DNA of 9,604 bases from positions 1 through 9,604 of the forward strand of contig JASLAV010000123.1 in NCBI GenBank assembly GCA_030146905.1, written 5' to 3'. The notes below the pieces were generated by a model, which was not told where the DNA came from, did no database searches, and was given only the letters and a program-made list of their open reading frames with translations. Below, one piece after another: positions 1 through 5,830 of this stretch. Numbering within the stretch: the stretch's first letter is position 1; each line of letters opens with the position of its first letter. The DNA comes from Lentzea sp. (GTDB lineage: Bacteria > Actinomycetota > Actinomycetes > Mycobacteriales > Pseudonocardiaceae). A program made the translations under genes and the position numbers.

Positions 1-355
1 TCGCGTTCTCGGCGTCCACCACGACACCGTCGGCCTCGGCCACCTCGCGGCAGATCGCCAGCACGGCGCGCGGGAAGTCGGCGGCGTCCTCCGGCGAGCG
101 GGCCGCCAGGGTCTTCATCGACGACCGCAGCGCCTCGAGGATGACGGGCTCGATCTCCTCGTCGGTGCCGGCGGGCACCGACGGACGGGCAGCGGCCAGG
201 ACGACGCGCAGGTCCGGCGACAGGTTCGCGAGAGCGCGCAGACCGGCGAACCGCTCCTCCAGCACGGGGCCGGGGTCGGCGTGGGAGACCAGCAGCATCG
301 CGCCGTACACGGCGGTGCGCAGCGTGCGGCTCTCCTCGTCGGTGTAGAAGATCAT
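1..355 (-). CDS. Partial TerB-like helical protein of unknown function (C-terminus outside window)
   Basis: The minus frame is open from an ATG at 355-353 to the window edge (118 codons), so the C-terminus is missing. The start is supported by GGAG at 367-364, eight bases upstream. The protein begins MIFYTDEESRTLRTAVYGAM and looks all-helical and soluble, with no signal peptide or membrane segment. Two features recall the TerB/tellurite-resistance-like helical fold: a first helix of the AVYGAMLLVSHAD type (about residues 15-27) and a later 'CREVAEADGVVVDAE' stretch near residues 102-116, resembling the acidic ADG-x-V-x-x-x-E loop of TerB domains. This is a motif impression only; function is unknown. 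It is divergent from the metallophosphoesterase gene at 531, with 175 bp between the two starts. That the frame is a real gene is fairly sure from its SD and codon bias; the TerB assignment is tentative. Confidence 0.72.
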   Translation of the reverse strand, partial: MIFYTDEESRTLRTAVYGAMLLVSHADPGPVLEERFAGLRALANLSPDLRVVLAAARPSVPAGTDEEIEPVILEALRSSMKTLAARSPEDAADFPRAVLAICREVAEADGVVVDAENA

Positions 356-516
356 GTGGCCTGCTCCAGGTCGTCGGGTCCCAGGTGTGCGCGGTACTGC
401 TATCAGGACTCTCGACGACCTGTGCGGTTGCGTCGCGAACAGCGCAAACGCGTGTGACGGACATCTAGCGAACAAACGGCCGCGTTCGTGCGTTGAGATG
501 GTTCGAGCTCATTCCC

Positions 517-522
517 AGGAGG
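517..522 (+). promoter_or_regulatory. Ribosome binding site deciding the metallophosphoesterase start
   Basis: AGGAGG matches the anti-Shine-Dalgarno sequence exactly and lies eight bases before ATG 531. It rules against the far-upstream in-frame ATG at 354, which would add 59 residues of poorly structured sequence. Confidence 0.85.
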
Positions 523-530
523 ATGCAGAG

Positions 531-1685
531 ATGACGACCACCGCTACCCGGCCCCGCATCACGGTACGGCGGGTGGTGTTCGCGCTCGTCCTCTTCAGCG
601 TCACGACGCTGCTGTTCTGGGTGCCGTTCGAGGGTCTGTTCGCGGCAGGCGCGGAGTGGCCGGACCCGGTGCGGCCGATCGCCGCCGTGGTGTTCGCCGC
701 CGCCGCGATCACGATGATCGTCCTGTTCACGCGGCGCAACAGCGACAGGGCCGCGCGGATCTCCCAGTTCCTGCTCGGCTTCGTCTGGATCGCGTTCGTC
801 TGGACGCTGATCACGGACCTCGTGAGGCTCGCCCTGGTGCTCGGCGGCGTCGAGAACCCGCTGCGCGCCCGTGTCGTCGCGGTCCTGCTCGCCGTGCTGA
901 TCGTCGTGATCACCGCCTACGGCGTGCACGAGGCCATGCGGGTGCCGCGGATCAAGCGCCAGGACGTCACCGTCCCGCGCCTCGACCCCGCGTTCGACGG
1001 GCTGACCGTCGCGGTCATCACCGACACCCACTACGGCGCCATCAACCGCGCGAAGTGGTCGCGCGGCATGGTCGACGCGGTCAACGGCCTGAACGCCGAC
1101 GTCGCCGTGCACGTCGGCGACATCGCGGACGGCACCGCGGACCAGCGCCTGGAGCAGGCGTCGCCGCTCGGTGACGTCACCGCCGGGCACCGCTTCTACA
1201 TCACCGGCAACCACGAGTACTACTCGAACGCGCAGGGCTGGATCGACCTGATGACCCGGCTGGGCTGGAAGGCGCTGCACAACGAGCACGAGACGCTCGA
1301 ACGCGGTGACGCCCGCCTGGTGTTCGCGGGCATCGACGACATCACGGCCGACCACTCCGGCGAGCCCGGCCACTCCGCCGACCTCCGGCGCGCCCTGCAC
1401 GGGGCACCGGAGGACGCCGCGGTCGTCCTGCTCGCCCACCAGCCGTCGGAGATCCGCAAGGCCGTCGACGCCGGCGTGGACCTGCAGCTCTCCGGGCACA
1501 CGCACGGCGGGCAGATCTGGCCGTTCCACTACCTCGTGCGGTTGCAGCAGCCGGTAGTGGCCGGACTGAGCCGGCACAGCGACCGCACGCAGCTCTACAC
1601 GAGCCGTGGCTCGGGGTTCTGGGGCCCGCCGATGCGCGTCTTCGCGCCCAGCGAGATCTCGCTGCTGACGCTCAAGGCGGCCTGA
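531..1685 (+). CDS. Membrane-anchored metallophosphoesterase (YkuE-like calcineurin-type family)
   Basis: The product is 384 aa. The frame is open further upstream, but ATG 531 is chosen because a perfect AGGAGG lies at 517-522, eight bases before it, and the hydrophobic N-terminus follows directly. Four probable membrane helices occupy residues 13-34, 45-65, 77-100 and 108-130. The calcineurin-like catalytic domain follows at about 150-384. All the metal-binding blocks are visible: DTH (D165, H167), GD (D197), GNHE (N227, H228), the AHQP histidine (H303) and GHTHGGQ (H323, H325). Family members are dinuclear-metal hydrolases of phosphoesters; membrane-anchored ones are often linked to lipid or envelope phosphoesters, but the substrate here cannot be told. 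The four-helix N-terminus followed by this domain is a common actinobacterial arrangement. The gene ends only 3 bp before the convergent histidine phosphatase gene. Confidence 0.93.
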   Translation: MTTTATRPRITVRRVVFALVLFSVTTLLFWVPFEGLFAAGAEWPDPVRPIAAVVFAAAAITMIVLFTRRNSDRAARISQFLLGFVWIAFVWTLITDLVRLALVLGGVENPLRARVVAVLLAVLIVVITAYGVHEAMRVPRIKRQDVTVPRLDPAFDGLTVAVITDTHYGAINRAKWSRGMVDAVNGLNADVAVHVGDIADGTADQRLEQASPLGDVTAGHRFYITGNHEYYSNAQGWIDLMTRLGWKALHNEHETLERGDARLVFAGIDDITADHSGEPGHSADLRRALHGAPEDAAVVLLAHQPSEIRKAVDAGVDLQLSGHTHGGQIWPFHYLVRLQQPVVAGLSRHSDRTQLYTSRGSGFWGPPMRVFAPSEISLLTLKAA

Positions 1686-1688
1686 GGC

Positions 1689-2216
1689 TCACCCCGGGAG
1701 GTGACCGCTGTCGTTGAACCTGACCAGACGCGGTGACTCGCCGGTCGTGTAGCGGATGACCGTGAGCGCCGCGTTGTCGTGGTCCATCGTCAGCCACCGC
1801 TCCGGCGGGGCGTCCAGCGCGTCCCGCACCAGCCAGCCGATCAGGAACGAGTGGGTCACCACCAGCACCGGGCCGTCGCCGGGACGCGCGAACCGCGTCT
1901 CGGCCTCGTGCGCCAGCGCCGGTCCGCGGGTGCGCTCGGACTCCGGGAACCTCTCGAACAGCTCGTCGTGGCCGGGGACGAAGTGCGGCACGTAGTCGCC
2001 GGCGGCGGCCTCGACCCGGCAGGGCACCCGCAGCACCGAGGCGATGATCGACGCCGTTTCCACCGCTCGCGGCAGCGGACCGTGGTGCACGGCGGCGAAA
2101 CCGGTGCCCCGCAGCCGTTCCGCCACGGCCTCCGCCTGCTTGCGGCCACGCGCGGTCAGCCGCGACCCGTCCTTCGTCGCCTCACCGTGCCGGACCAGAT
2201 GAAGATCTCTCGTCAC
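1689..2216 (-). CDS. Histidine phosphatase family protein (SixA/phosphoglycerate-mutase-like)
   Basis: The product is 175 aa, a compact member of the histidine phosphatase superfamily. The signature LVRHGEA lies at residues 7-13 with the phospho-accepting His at H10; R9 and R50 (in GPLPRAVETA) are the expected phosphate-binding arginines, and H122 in VVTHSF is the second catalytic histidine. There is no signal peptide, so the enzyme is probably cytoplasmic. The short length and lack of insertions fit the SixA-like branch rather than true phosphoglycerate mutase; the substrate could be a phosphoprotein or a small metabolite. The GTG start at 2216-2214 overlaps the TGA of the upstream membrane-protein gene as GTGA, which implies translational coupling and a shared transcript. 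The open frame continues upstream, but only inside that gene. The 3' end faces the metallophosphoesterase gene at 3 bp distance. Confidence 0.9.
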   Translation of the reverse strand: MTRDLHLVRHGEATKDGSRLTARGRKQAEAVAERLRGTGFAAVHHGPLPRAVETASIIASVLRVPCRVEAAAGDYVPHFVPGHDELFERFPESERTRGPALAHEAETRFARPGDGPVLVVTHSFLIGWLVRDALDAPPERWLTMDHDNAALTVIRYTTGESPRLVRFNDSGHLPG

Positions 2217-3103
2217 GCCGTGCAGTCTGCCTTGATGGCACTCGCGGCGTGATGGGCGTGGGTGGGTCCGGAGCCGTTCCAGTCCTGACCTCGGGTGAGC
2301 AGCTGCACGGTCAGGTTTCCGCTGGCCCTGAACTTCCCCGCCCTGACCCACTGGCCGCGCTTGTCGACCTGCTTGATCGCGAACGACGCCATGGGGGTGC
2401 CGCTGACGCCGTTGCGGTCGAACACGTAGTACACGGTCGGGTTACCCCCGACCTCCTCCAGGCCGCCGTTCGGGACGAACACCGACACCTCGCACGAGCC
2501 GGACACGGCGAACGTCCACTGCGCGTAGGCGGAGGTGTCGTCACGGCGGGCGTCGCCGGACATCGGGATCGACACGAACGTCGACCCGCACCTGCCGTCG
2601 CCGTGGTCGACCCAGCCCTTCTTGCCGTCGCGGTACGAGCCGACGTTGGTGTAGCCGCCGCAGCCGGGGCCCGTGGTGAACGACCTGGCGCCGCCGGGAG
2701 CCCTTCCGGTGTCACCGGGAGGCGGGGCGACGGCGTACGTCGTGGTCGGCACCAGGCCGGGTGCGGACGGGTCGGCGGCGGGCTCCTCCGGCAGGTCCTC
2801 CGGCGGGGTGATGACGCCGGGCACGTAGCTGTGCGAGGGCTGCGCGGCGTCCGTGTCGCCGTCGGCCGATCCGCCGTTGAACGTCGCGATCGCGATGCCA
2901 CCGAGGACCAGCAGCGCCGCGATGGCGGCGATCGCGGCGGCACGGGGCTTGAGCGGGCCGTCCGGCGGCTTCTGCTCCTGCGCCGCGGCGTCACCGGCCG
3001 CCGCCCAGCGAGCGCGGCCCCTGGCCCTGGCAGCCTCCATGAGGGCTGGATCGGGCTTGAAGAGACGCTCGGTCGGGCGTTCGTCGGAGAACTCGGTCGG
3101 CAC
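2213..3103 (-). CDS. Single-pass membrane protein with extracytoplasmic golvesin-like domain
   Basis: The product is 296 aa from GTG 3103, the only possible start because an in-frame stop lies at 3133-3131. Residues 1-53 are a charged cytoplasmic N-terminus, 55-74 a transmembrane helix, and 78-140 a Pro/Ala/Asp-rich linker. Residues 145-296 form a beta-rich domain with four cysteines (C148, C172, C204, C294), suggesting disulfides outside the membrane. The pattern Q-x-D-x-x-G-x-W (245-252), an alternating strand NLTVQL (263-268) and a closing 'AASAIKADC' (286-294) recall golvesin C-terminal-like, carbohydrate- or surface-binding domains. That assignment is from motif memory and is uncertain. 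No Shine-Dalgarno is visible. A weak -10-like CACACT ends seven bases before GTG, so a leaderless mRNA is possible. The gene is coupled to the histidine phosphatase through GTGA. Confidence 0.85.
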   Translation of the reverse strand: MPTEFSDERPTERLFKPDPALMEAARARGRARWAAAGDAAAQEQKPPDGPLKPRAAAIAAIAALLVLGGIAIATFNGGSADGDTDAAQPSHSYVPGVITPPEDLPEEPAADPSAPGLVPTTTYAVAPPPGDTGRAPGGARSFTTGPGCGGYTNVGSYRDGKKGWVDHGDGRCGSTFVSIPMSGDARRDDTSAYAQWTFAVSGSCEVSVFVPNGGLEEVGGNPTVYYVFDRNGVSGTPMASFAIKQVDKRGQWVRAGKFRASGNLTVQLLTRGQDWNGSGPTHAHHAASAIKADCTA

Positions 3104-3341
3104 GGAGCGCAGTGTGCCAGGGGCATCAGGTCACCCGAACGCGTGGTTCTTTCACGAACGGGTCGTTCCACCGCAACGATCACGGCCCGCACACCCCGCC
3201 GCGCCGTTTCGTCCACGCTCCGTAACGACAACCGGATCGGCGAGCTCGCGAAACTTGACTGGCGAGTCAGGTGGATAGCTCTCGCACCTGCGGAGTCCGG
3301 CCGTGAGAGCGCGACCATCCGGACCCGTCCCGATCGTTCCG

Positions 3342-3355
3342 GTCACGGTCGTGAC
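3342..3355. repeat. 14-bp dyad GTCACG-GT-CGTGAC, operator candidate
   Basis: Perfect 6-bp inverted arms flank a 2-bp centre in non-coding DNA, about 80 bp upstream of the inferred lipoprotein transcription start. The spacer is too short for an RNA hairpin, so a dimeric DNA-binding protein site is the better reading. The regulator is unknown. Confidence 0.4.
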
Positions 3356-3421
3356 ACACCTGCGAAACACCTTGGTCTCGCGGCATTTCATCAGGTGCTA
3401 TGCCTGCCGGGGCAAGGGGTT

Positions 3422-3427
3422 TAGGGT
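3422..3427 (+). promoter_or_regulatory. -10 element of a probable leaderless promoter for the lipoprotein gene
   Basis: TAGGGT fits the actinobacterial TANNNT -10 pattern and ends exactly seven bases before ATG 3435. Transcription would therefore begin at or next to the A of the start codon. No Shine-Dalgarno precedes that ATG, which agrees with a leaderless mRNA. No convincing -35 is seen. Confidence 0.55.
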
Positions 3428-3434
3428 GCCCGCC

Positions 3435-4607
3435 ATGTCAGGTAGACAGGTGGTCGTGCTGCTCGCCGCCCTCGTGGCGGGCTGCGGCACGACGGTCCAG
3501 GGTTCCCCCGTCGCAGCCCCGTCCTTGCCCACGACATCGCCATCACAGACGGTGACCGTGGTGACACCGTCGTCGGGCACCAGCAGTGCGGCACCTCCGC
3601 CGTCCGCCGCTCCCCCTGTCCCGCCGGCTCCCGTCGCGAAGTTCGGCAACCCGGACGGCACCGCCGCCGTGCCACCGGAGGCCGCGGCGGAGGACACATC
3701 CAAGCCCACCCGCGTGATCGGCACCGGCACGCCGGCCTCCTGCACGTCGCAGGCCGTGGTCGACGCGGTCGCCGCCGGAGGGGTCATCACGTTCGCTTGC
3801 GGGCCGGGCCCGCTCACCATCCCCATGGCCGCGACCGCGAAGGTCCGCACGAACTCCGGCGCGAAGGTCGTGATCGACGGCGGCGGCCGGATCACGTTGA
3901 GCGGTCAGGGACAACGCCGCGTGCTCTACCAGAACACGTGCGACAAGGCGCTGGGCATCACGACCTCGCACTGCCAGGACCAAGACGCGCCGAAGCTCGT
4001 CGTCCAGAACATCACGCTCGCCGACGGCAACTCCACGGGCGACGCGGCCGAGGGCGGTGGCGGAGGCGCGTTGTTCGTGCGCGGCGGCCGGCTCAAGGTC
4101 GTGAACTCCCGCTTCACCGGCAACAGGTGCGACGCCAACGGCCCCGACCTCGGTGGCGCGGCGATCCGCGTGCTCGACCAGTTCCGCGACGGCCCGGTGC
4201 ACGTCACCGGCAGCACGTTCGAGGGCGGCGTGTGCTCCAACGGCGGTGCGCTGAGCAGCATCGGCACGTCGTGGGTGGTGCTCAACAGCCTCGTGAAGGG
4301 CAACAGGGCCGTCGGCCGCGGCGCCAACCCGGCGCGTCCCGGCACGCCGGGCGGCGGCAGCGGTGGCGCGATCTACAACGACGGCAACACGTTCACGCTG
4401 CGGATCGCCGGATCTTTGATCGAGGACAACCAGGCCGCGGAGGGTGGCGGCGCGGTGTTCTTCGTCAGCAACGACAAGTCGGGCTCGATGTCGGTGGAGG
4501 GCTCCACGCTGCGCCGCAACCCGAGCCTCGGCTTCGAGACGGTCAAGGGGATCTTCTACCTCGGCGCGGGGGGCGGGCCGAAGGTCACCGCCTCGACGAT
4601 CCGGTGA
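3435..4607 (+). CDS. Secreted lipoprotein with right-handed beta-helix (pectin-lyase-like) repeats
   Basis: The product is 390 aa from ATG 3435. The start is chosen because it gives a textbook lipoprotein signal: MSGRQ, a hydrophobic run, then lipobox LVAGC with lipidated C17. Upstream in-frame codons would bury this signal. Residues 24-68 are a Pro/Ser/Thr/Val-rich flexible linker; the folded part starts near 90. From about 145 the sequence is a chain of beta-helix coils. Five units share GGA...[VL]...S-x-[FL]-x-x-[NG] at about 210-230, 240-265, 270-290, 310-332 and 338-362. The fold is typical of pectin-lyase-like surface proteins and Pmp-type repeats, but no catalytic residue set for a lyase or hydrolase is visible. 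A surface binding or structural role is equally likely. The last 23 bp overlap the convergent transporter gene. The mRNA is probably leaderless. Confidence 0.88.
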   Translation: MSGRQVVVLLAALVAGCGTTVQGSPVAAPSLPTTSPSQTVTVVTPSSGTSSAAPPPSAAPPVPPAPVAKFGNPDGTAAVPPEAAAEDTSKPTRVIGTGTPASCTSQAVVDAVAAGGVITFACGPGPLTIPMAATAKVRTNSGAKVVIDGGGRITLSGQGQRRVLYQNTCDKALGITTSHCQDQDAPKLVVQNITLADGNSTGDAAEGGGGGALFVRGGRLKVVNSRFTGNRCDANGPDLGGAAIRVLDQFRDGPVHVTGSTFEGGVCSNGGALSSIGTSWVVLNSLVKGNRAVGRGANPARPGTPGGGSGGAIYNDGNTFTLRIAGSLIEDNQAAEGGGAVFFVSNDKSGSMSVEGSTLRRNPSLGFETVKGIFYLGAGGGPKVTASTIR

Positions 4608-5772
4608 ACCTGCCCACCACCAGCAGCAACGCGAGACCGAGCACGCACATCGCGAAGCTGAAGCCGTAGACCCAGCGGAAACCCAGGCCCTGGGAGACGC
4701 CGAGCAGGGCGCCCGCGATCATGCTGCCGACGATCTGGGTGTTGCTGAACATCGTCGTGGCGTGGCCGGGGCGGCCGGGGTCGAGGCTCTGGAAGTACGT
4801 GATGCCCACGCCCATGACCAGCGAGATCACGGTGGCGTGCAGGACCTGCGCGGCCATGACCTGCCAGACGGAGTCCGTGAACACCATCAGGCCGTGGTAG
4901 CTCAACGAGATCGCGGCGCCGATGAGCACGAGCCGGTACTGCGACGTCCGGTTCGCCAGCGCTCCGAACCACAGCATCAGCGGGATCTCCAGCGCCGCGC
5001 ACAGACCCATCGTGATGCCGGCGTCCCCCGCGGTGCCTCCGAGCTCTGCCGTGATGAACAGCGGCAGGCCGCCCACCGCGAGCCCGACGGAGCCCTGCAG
5101 GAAGACGAACGCGGCGGAGACGACGGTCATGGTGCCGCGCACCGGTCCCGCCGTCTCCTCCCCGGCGGGTTCCTCCTCCGGTGCCGCGGTGGGCACGGGG
5201 AGCAGGAGGGCGAGCACCGCGACACCGGCGCTGAGCACGGCGGTCGAGCCGAAGAGGCCCGTCCAGCCCGTTTTCGCGACGAGCAGGGCGGCCACCGGCG
5301 GTCCGGCGACCCAGGCGACGGACAACAGCGTGCGCAGGACGCTGACGACCATCGACGGGCCCTGCGAGATCTGCCGGCCGTAGGCGAAGAGCTGGGGCAG
5401 CAACGACGACGTGACGGCGATGAAGACCACGGACGTGCCGAGCAGGAACCAGTAGTCGCGCAGCACGGCGAACAGGCCGTAGCCGATCAGACCGGCGACA
5501 CCGCCCGCCGCGAGCATGTACCGGCGCTGCACCCGCCCGTCCGACAGCTTGCCCATGACCGTGCTGGCGACGACGGACGCGAGCGGGCTCGCGATCAGGA
5601 AGAAGCCGAGTTGGAACGGCGTCACCTTGATCTCGCTGGTGAGGAAGAGCGAGTTGAACGGCAACGCGAACGCCATCGACATGCCGGACACGACGCTGAT
5701 GACGGAGAGTTGGAGGAAAGTACGGGACAGGAGCGGCGAGGATCTTCTCTCGCTGAGTGCCGTCACCCGCAC
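4585..5772 (-). CDS. SET-family sugar efflux MFS transporter
   Basis: The product is 395 aa, with about twelve membrane helices in two halves joined by an acidic cytoplasmic linker (about 194-212). Several blocks match the E. coli SetA/SetB sugar efflux transporters as I recall them: SLFLTSE (41-47), the GKLSD loop (74-78), LPQLFAYGR (125-133) and RTLLSVAWVAGPP (147-159, compared with RAQLSLAWVIGPP). SetA-type proteins export sugars or sugar analogues by proton antiport; the substrate here is not predictable. The start is uncertain: GTG 5772 and GTG 5766 are both possible and neither has a strong Shine-Dalgarno; 5772 is listed as the longer option. It follows the GGT-like gene by 58 bp on the same strand, so they may share a transcript, but a CATAAT and a dyad in the gap suggest its own control. 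Its 3' end overlaps the lipoprotein gene by 23 bp. Confidence 0.9.
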   Translation of the reverse strand: MRVTALSERRSSPLLSRTFLQLSVISVVSGMSMAFALPFNSLFLTSEIKVTPFQLGFFLIASPLASVVASTVMGKLSDGRVQRRYMLAAGGVAGLIGYGLFAVLRDYWFLLGTSVVFIAVTSSLLPQLFAYGRQISQGPSMVVSVLRTLLSVAWVAGPPVAALLVAKTGWTGLFGSTAVLSAGVAVLALLLPVPTAAPEEEPAGEETAGPVRGTMTVVSAAFVFLQGSVGLAVGGLPLFITAELGGTAGDAGITMGLCAALEIPLMLWFGALANRTSQYRLVLIGAAISLSYHGLMVFTDSVWQVMAAQVLHATVISLVMGVGITYFQSLDPGRPGHATTMFSNTQIVGSMIAGALLGVSQGLGFRWVYGFSFAMCVLGLALLLVVGRFTGSSRR

Positions 5773-5782
5773 ATCGTCCGCT

Positions 5783-5798
5783 CTGATCCGTCGATCAG
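5783..5798. repeat. 16-bp dyad CTGATC-CGTC-GATCAG upstream of the SET transporter
   Basis: Perfect 6-bp arms surround a 4-bp centre, 10 bp before GTG 5772. Read on the minus strand it could be an operator or a small hairpin covering the translation start region. A -10-like CATAAT lies just upstream (minus strand 5819-5814), which would place the dyad in the 5' leader. Confidence 0.45.
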
Positions 5799-5813
5799 GA
5801 AACCGGATATCCC

Positions 5814-5819
5814 ATTATG
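5814..5819 (-). promoter_or_regulatory. Possible -10 element for the SET transporter gene
   Basis: CATAAT on the minus strand matches TATAAT at five of six positions and stands out in this GC-rich sequence. It lies 41 bp before GTG 5772, in the gap after the GGT-like gene. No good -35 is seen 16-18 bp upstream, so support is partial. Confidence 0.35.
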
Positions 5820-5830
5820 CGGGCAATGTC

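Larger units (their letters stand above)
3104..3434. other. 331-bp intergenic divergent promoter region
   Basis: This stretch separates the divergent membrane-protein and lipoprotein genes. Every frame through it lacks credible coding character. It holds three short perfect dyads: GAACG-GGT-CGTTC at 3156-3168, TGACT-GGCG-AGTCA at 3256-3269 (overlapping a TTGACT hexamer at 3255-3260) and GTCACG-GT-CGTGAC at 3342-3355. It ends in a strong -10-like TAGGGT at 3422-3427. No RNA gene or known riboswitch is recognisable. Confidence 0.6.

Noticed and set aside
1169..1182. Perfect palindrome CGGTGACGTCACCG
   Set aside because: It lies within the coding sequence of the metallophosphoesterase catalytic domain, where a 14-bp GC-rich palindrome can arise by chance; no promoter is nearby.
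465..1577. A 370-codon minus-strand frame opposite the metallophosphoesterase
   Set aside because: Shadow of a gene whose metal-binding motifs are all intact; the composition is atypical and there are no motifs.
1689..1704. TCACC-CCGGGA-GGTGA dyad at the first convergent junction as a bidirectional terminator
   Set aside because: Five-base arms without a U-tract on either side are too weak to support a terminator call.
2249..3424. A 391-codon plus-strand frame across the golvesin-like gene and the intergenic region
   Set aside because: No recognisable motif and shadow-type composition; the minus frame has a membrane helix, domain structure and GTGA coupling.
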